Translations under genes and position numbers: made by a program
Notes under the pieces: generated by a model
What the model saw: the letters and a program-made list of their open reading frames with translations, nothing else
The model's database searches: none
Told to the model about the DNA's origin: nothing
In this document: positions 57,761-64,000 of the stretch, in pieces
Numbering within the stretch: position 1 is the first letter of the stretch
Layout of the letters: each line of letters starts with the position of its first letter
Origin: Epiperipatus broadwayi
Taxonomy: Eukaryota; Onychophora; Udeonychophora; Euonychophora; Peripatidae
Reading direction: 5' to 3'
Length of the DNA stretch: 64,000 bases
Assembly: GCA_028023455.1 (NCBI GenBank)
Contig: JAQFVV010001078.1
Coordinates: 52,442 to 116,441, forward strand

Positions 57761-59667
57761 AATCAAGTCAGTGTGAACTATTGTTATTGGTTGAAATTAT
57801 TTTTAATTATTTTACTTAACTAGAAATATATTAAAAAAGCTTGCTACCAGTTTTGTACATCAATATGTATTATGTACATTAGTTACAGTTATTTGCAGTT
57901 ATTGTTTACTTTTAACGACATATGATCACATCATTAAAATTGTTAATATAGATTTTGTTTGTTCAATACATAAATGACGCAAAGCATAATTAAACTGTAT
58001 TCAACATCCCTCAGATGCAATAAATGTTAATTTTTATCTTTCCTATATGTGAACTAACATTAATTAATTGAAATAACAACAAATCATTTTTTTTCTTTCT
58101 AATAATTGCTACCTCTAACAAATATATTGCCAATTATTTAAACAATAATTCAATTTTAATTTAACCCAACAAACTCTTGAAGAATGTATAAAATGTCATA
58201 TAATAAAAATTTGAAATATTAAAAAAAAAAAAAAAATACATTAGATAATTGCAAATACACACACATACTTTTTCGTTAAGACAAACTACATAATTAATAA
58301 ATAGAGTAAGTAATTGAAACATTCTTATTGGTGTGTGATGGTAAGAGTGAATAGTGCCAATATAAATGATCACATAGAAGAGACAAGAAATGATAATGAA
58401 TATAATGGTCATAAATGGATTGGTTAAGCCGGTTATATTTAAAATTGCGTACGATTGTTTTTATTACTACTATTATTATATAGCATATTTATTTATGTCA
58501 AATACATTTAATTCTTAAATTTTATAACATAAAGTATAAAATTTAATGTTAAGTCATTTTTTGTATGTTTTATTAGTTTAACAGGTTATAAAATGATTTT
58601 TACAATCTAAGATTATAGGAGGCGTTTTTTTTTTTGTTTTTATTGTAAGAAATCATAAAAAAAATATCTTGAATAAAAGCAAGTAAAAGATCACTTGAAT
58701 ATAATAAATTTTAAAAGGACAATAATTAAGTGTGTTTGCATTGAAGTCATTTAAATATTTTTAATTTCATTATCAAAAAAGAAAAAAAACAATAAGTCAT
58801 AAAAAGAGTATAAAATTTATAGTTAATAAAATAAACTTATTTCTAGAAAACAAAAGTAAATCATCAAAATATAAATGAAAAAAGTCTTGACTTTGTCTAC
58901 AGTTTTATTGTTTTCCTTAAAATATTTTTTTTTGCTCGTTTGAAAAATATAATAGAAACAAAACAATTTATATTTTTTTTTGAAAAATATTAATAATAAA
59001 GGTATCAATCAATAAATAAAGCATATTATGTATTATCATTAACATATAAAAATATAAACACAATAAATTAATACATTTACTAACTTAGAGATACACAAAA
59101 CAAAATTTTCCAGTGTTTATTTGTAATACATTTTATATATAACCCATTAAATAGTGTTATAATGATGAGGATATATAATGTTAGTTGCAAACAACTATTT
59201 CTGAATAGTTACACTAAGTATTAAGTTAGATATATAACCAAAATTCGTTTGAATAATGTCCAAATAATGACAACTTTTATCCAATACAATTTAAAAAGAT
59301 AAATGTAACAAACATCATTATATAAAAGGTAGAAAATATATTCTATAATTATTAATTAATTAGCTTATAGTTTTAAATAACAATCCTCATGAAACTACTT
59401 TAATTATTAACTTGATATTGTTTACAAATTTTCTAAAGTTGTTCCTTTATGAATATGAATTGTGAATTATAATAATATACTCAGACCTATATATTTAACT
59501 GATTTAATTTATTTCCCACATTTATTAATGTTATTAAAACATCATCCAGTTTTTATTCAAAACTAGATAGGATAGATACATCATCACAAAAATTGATGTT
59601 TTTGTAATGATTTTAAATACTTTAAAGCAATGATGCTTAATTTATTTACTATTTTAGCACATGGGGC
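57761..59667. other. No feature seen
   Basis: AT-rich; no gene or repeat recognised. Confidence 0.5.
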
Positions 59668-61050
59668 CATTTTAATTTTTAACATTCTTTTTAACTTTGA
59701 TTTTTGACTTAATTTACATTTAATTATTATTATATTCTAATTTTTTTACATTTTAATTAAGTTCAGATGATGGGATTATAAAAACTTGTTATAATAAGTT
59801 GCTATAGATTGGTTACATAGATTACATCGTTAAAAACATTCCAAAGTAAGCATAAGCGATCAAAATATAAAATTATTGATTACTGACAATTGCGGAGGGA
59901 AATTTATATGTAACCCAATAGTATTCACCATAAGATACTTGCATTGTCACCAATAACTTAAAGACATCCGAATAAATACATTTTAGATACTCACCATAAG
60001 GTATCATTATTTATCGAATGTCTATATATTTTGATCAAATATGAAAACGCGTATGTTGCCAATCGATAAACAATCCATGCAAGTGTCTATAAACAACTTA
60101 AATTTAATGCATTTTTATTTAGAATCGAGTATGAATACTACATAGATTTGCATTGAAATTACTCATTCTATCCCTATTTAACCTTAGGCTAAAAATTCGC
60201 AGTCAAACTGGCATCAATCCATCTGATATATCGATGTATTCAATGTAATAAAAATACGGCAGCACCAAAAGAATTAAGAAAAAGATTGACTCTCAATCAG
60301 ATAGGAATATTACATCTATCTAACAAGAAGAACAATAAAAACTCCATAGAAAGGAACTGCAAGCCTCCGACTTATAATTCCTTCCATAGGCAAAACGGGT
60401 GAGTGCGGCGTATATATAAACGATTCTGCCTCGTAGCGCACTCTCCGATTACTTTACTAACTACATCAATAATCCAATCCATTGACCCAATCTAACCACG
60501 AAATAAATAACCTAAGATTACCTCTCCCTAATATAACTTTACAAATCTATACAGCCATTCACGCTGACTTAAGTTTAACATTTTTATAATTAATTTAATG
60601 GAAAACAAAAAATCATAATAAAACTTAAAGAACAAAAATAAATAAATTGAAATGATTTTACAAAATAAATACACAAATAAAATTATAACTAATTAATAAA
60701 TAATGTTGGTCAGATAGAATAATATTGCAATCATTTAAATCTGGAAAAGTTTTTAATTTACTGTTCATAAATTTTAAAGTTCTTACGGTTATTTTCAAAT
60801 AAATAACCTCTATATTCTTGCCGCTTGAACGTAAATTCCCACGTCATCCGAAGATTGGTATCCTGTTGGCCGATTTATTTTTTATCCATCCTGGGAGATC
60901 TTTTAGTGTAGTTGGTCCTCAATGTAGAAACGATGGTTCATTTTTCTTCCTTTCTTAGCAGAACTGAAGGGATTGAAGCTGCGTCTTTTTCAATCCCCTC
61001 AGCACTAACACCTAGCTGTTACATCGTAATAATCATCAATAACTCCTCAC
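59668..61050. repeat. Direct repeat of >=1.39 kb, first copy
   Basis: Matches 62608-64000 at most positions with scattered small indels, offset about 2940 bp. Its composition is less AT-rich than the surroundings. It contains GCGGCGTATATATAAACG (60406-60423), a good TATA-box-like motif, about 560 bp before a 9-bp hairpin GGGATTGAA/TTCAATCCC (60970-60998). A short frame at 60912-61151 is not conserved as a protein between copies. The function is unknown: LTR, promoter-bearing satellite unit or duplicated gene flank are all possible. Confidence 0.7.
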
Positions 61051-62607
61051 TAATTAATAATTTCCAAATTTTCCTTTTATATTCATGTGAAGGATTGAAT
61101 TTACATTACGTCACCGATGCGATGGTCCTTTCACAAGGTCCGATTCCATAGGATTTTCTTATTTGGCTAACAGTTTCTATTGTTTTCCTATCTGACCGGT
61201 GTTTTTACATTTAAATGCCGAAAGCTGGTTTACATTTAACTAATTAACAATCATTTCATTTCTGATTAATTAACCTGTTTTCCAAATCAAAAATATATTT
61301 ATAAATTTAAAGATATAATTTCATCTCCAAATCTTAAAATTTAGTTTTAAAATACTTTTTCTTTAATAAAGTTTTATTTAATAATTTTTTCATTATCTGT
61401 GCGATTTAATTAATATATAAGAGTTTAAGATGATATTTAATTTCAATTTTTAATCTGCAAAATTCTTAAATTCGAACTTTAATTTACTTTCAGGTTAATA
61501 AATTTAAAAAAAACAACAATGTAACGAACGCCTGGGCTCAAGTCACATATCAGTAAAGTTAATTAAAAAAATGATCAAAAAAAAAAAACTTTTTACTTAG
61601 GGTTAGTAATTACGGTACACGATTGACGAAAACATTTACAAAACATCCGGTTAATAATTTTGCAAAAAGACTATATACAAAAAAGAGAAAGAAAATGTTG
61701 ACTATCGCAGATCTAAGGACCATTTCCCTTTACACCCCTCCCCACAAGAGTTCTATTTTATTTTATATATTTTATTTTTACATACGGCATGACAAGCAAG
61801 TTATTTTATAAATAATTTATTTAGGAGGTTGCATTGAGATAAATATGTTTTAAGAAATAATGAAGTTTTAAACGTGTATATTTGCAGCACAATTATAAAT
61901 ACCACCAACTTATTTATGACTGATTGAAATGCATACATAGGGTTACACTGAAGTAATTCCCGAAGGTACTCATCGTAAGGCACCACATTTCGATCATAAA
62001 CTTACGTGGCTGTGCGCTCCTATACACATAAAAGCATAATATATATCAACAAAAAAAAAAAAAAAACATATCAATTGCAACCTTTTGACTTTTTTTTTTT
62101 TTTAAACAAAATTTAGTTTTAAAATTATTTATATGTTCTCGTGTTTAATATATATGCGCAATTTCTCTCTGGCAGTGCTTTTATCAGATTTAAAGTATAC
62201 GACTTTATGTAAACAGATAAAAATATTTCATTTTGACAAAATTTGCTCAGGGTATTTGTGGTTTATTAAAGATCGGCCCCAGATTGGGAAAGCCAGTTGT
62301 AACGATCCGGAGAAAGTGACTAACGTCATCTGCACTACGGGGCGCCATCTAGGCATTTGAACCTAGAAAAATTTATAAAGTAGGCAGATACATAAGTCAA
62401 AAAAAAAAATTTTTTTTTTTTTTTTTTAAATTTTGATTCCGGTCGTTAGCCCATGTCACTAGCTCAGTGGAATAGCAGAGATTTAATAAGATAATCTAAG
62501 AGTATATATAAAAAAAGGAATAAAATAAGCCACTGCCAGTAATTAACATACAAACATTTATTTATGCACATATATATAAGATTTAAAATTATTTTAGTAT
62601 TAGTTTT
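61051..62607. other. Segment between the direct repeats; no gene assigned
   Basis: Contains TGTAACGAACGCC at about 61521 and TGTAACGATCCGG at about 62298 (LTR-like starts), a GC-richer patch at 62265-62360 (ACTACGGGGCGCCATCTAGG), and ACTAGCTCAGTGGAATAGC at 62458-62476, which looks like a tRNA A box (TAGCTCAGTGG) without a matching B box. No convincing open frame. If the direct repeats are LTRs this would be the internal part, but it is too short and ORF-free. Confidence 0.35.
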
Positions 62608-64000
62608 ACATTTTAATTTTTAACATTCTTTTTAACTTTGATTTTTGACTTTAATTTACATTTAATTACTATTATATTCTAATTTTACATTTTAATTAAG
62701 TTCGCACAGATGGGATTATAAAAACTTGTTATAATAAGTTGCTATAGATCGGTTACATAGATTACACGGTTAAAAACATTCCAAAGTAAGCATAAGCGAT
62801 CAAAATATAAAATTATTGATTACTGACAATTGCGGAGGGAAATTTATATGTAACCCAATAGTATTCACCATAAGATACTTGCATTGTCACCAATAACTTA
62901 AAAGACATCCGAATAAATACATTTTAGATACTCACCGTAAGGTATCATTATTTATCGAATGTCTATATATTTTGATCAAATATGAAAACGCAAACATAGT
63001 TAACCGATAAACAATCCATGCAAGTGTCTATAAACAACTTAAATTTAATGCATTTTTATTTAGAATCGAGTATGAATACTACATAGATTTGCATTGAAAT
63101 TAAAATATTCTATCCCTATTTAACCTTAGGCTAAAATTCGCAGTCAAACTGGCATCAATCCATCTGATATATCGATGTATTCAATGTAATAAAAATACGG
63201 CAGCACCAAAAGAATTAAGAAAAGACATTGACTCTCAATCAGATAGGAATATTACATCTATCTAACGAGAAGAACAATAAAAAAAAAACTCCATAGAAAG
63301 GAACTGTGTTCTCCGACTTATAATTCCTTCCATAGGCAAACGGGTGAGTGCGGCGTATATATAAACGATTCTGCCCGTAGCGAATCTCCGATTACATTTA
63401 CTAACTACATCAATATATCCAATCCATTGACCCAATCTAACCACGAAACAAATAACCTAAGATTACCCTCCCCTAATATAACTTTACAAATCTATACAGC
63501 CATTCACACCCGACTTAAGTTTAACATTTTTATAATTAATTTAATGGAAAACAAAAATCATAATAAAACTTAAAGAACAAAAAATAAATAAATGGAAATG
63601 ATTTTACAAAATAAATACATTAAATAAAATTATAACTAATTAATAAATAATGTTGGTCAGATAGAATAATATTGCAATCATTTAAATCTGGAAAAGTTTT
63701 TAATTTACTGTTCATAAATTTTAAAGTTCTTACGGTTATTTAAATAGTTCATCTTCATATATTCCTTGCCGTTTGAACGTGAATTCCCACGTCATCCGAA
63801 GATTGGTATCCTGTTGGCCGATTTATTTATCCATCCGGAGATCTTTTAGTGTAGTTGGTCCTCAATGTAGAAACGATGGTTCATTTTTCTTCCTTTCTTA
63901 GCAGAACTGAAGGGATTGAAGCTGTGCGTCTTTTTCAATCCCCTCAGCACTAACACCTAGCTGTTACATCGTAATAATCATCAATAACTAGTCACTGATT
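62608..64000. repeat. Direct repeat, second copy (runs off the window)
   Basis: Homologous to 59668-61050, including the TATA-like CGTATATATAAACGATT (63353-63369) and the GGGATTGAA/TTCAATCCC hairpin near 63913-63943. Homology continues to the last base of the window, so the true repeat length is unknown. Local differences include CTGCCTCGTAGCGCACTC against CTGCCCGTAGCGAATC. Confidence 0.7.

Noticed and set aside
62458-62476. tRNA gene suggested by ACTAGCTCAGTGGAATAGC
   Set aside because: A-box-like only; no B box or acceptor complement within 100 bp.

Overview
The window looks like repeat-rich intergenic DNA from an invertebrate animal genome. It is extremely AT-rich, with long (TA)n and (AAT)n tracts and no bacterial-style gene layout. 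It carries Penelope-like retroelements (PLEs) with GIY-YIG nuclease domains, several non-LTR retrotransposon remnants, an LTR retrotransposon, a piggyBac-like miniature element and a hammerhead-ribozyme tandem repeat. Cnidarian, mollusc or flatworm would all fit; the sequence alone does not let me choose. I found no convincing host protein-coding gene, rRNA or intact tRNA.

Layout. 0.1-0.7 kb: a 225-bp gapless inverted repeat. 1.2-1.9 kb: trinucleotide-rich low complexity. 2.5-2.9 kb: 3' end of a LINE. 4.4-5.2 kb: piggyBac-like MITE candidate. 5.6-16.0 kb: an LTR retrotransposon on the minus strand with a 620-codon coiled-coil Gag ORF, a deleted pol and a short integrase-like tail. Its two 3.28-kb LTRs face opposite ways. 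16.8-17.2 kb: three 127-bp tandem units. 20.4-24.7 kb: a ~400-bp repeat array with hammerhead-ribozyme motifs, broken by a LINE reverse-transcriptase fragment. 24.8-25.8 kb: PLE remnant. 27.0-28.9 kb: two local tandem arrays. 31.6-32.0 kb: an isolated copy of the hammerhead repeat. 34.0-35.9 kb and 40.9-41.2 kb: more PLE pieces. 46.6-47.6 kb: a PLE of a different family (minus strand). 48.2-50.4 kb: a LINE with a PHD-like ORF1 and an endonuclease domain (minus). 50.9-54.1 kb: a solo LTR of the 5.6-16 kb element. 55.1-55.3 kb: compound microsatellite. 55.6-56.4 kb: zinc-knuckle ORF1 of a LINE. 57.6-57.8 kb: LINE RT scrap. 59.7-64 kb: a >=1.39-kb direct repeat with a 2.94-kb period that runs off the window.

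How the parts relate. The recurrent theme is the (TA)n tract. LTR ends, PLE pieces, the hammerhead repeat and another small repeat family all stop exactly at (TA)n. The tracts may be an insertion target, a product of repeat ends, or both.

The most interesting item is the ~400-bp repeat. Its copies preserve every conserved core residue of a type I hammerhead ribozyme, an exactly complementary stem I and a palindromic stem III, at a regular ~400-bp spacing. That is the pattern of an animal retrozyme or of PLE pseudo-LTR repeats. The second is the LTR element with one LTR inverted, a PPT-like tract and a PBS-like site still in their normal places.
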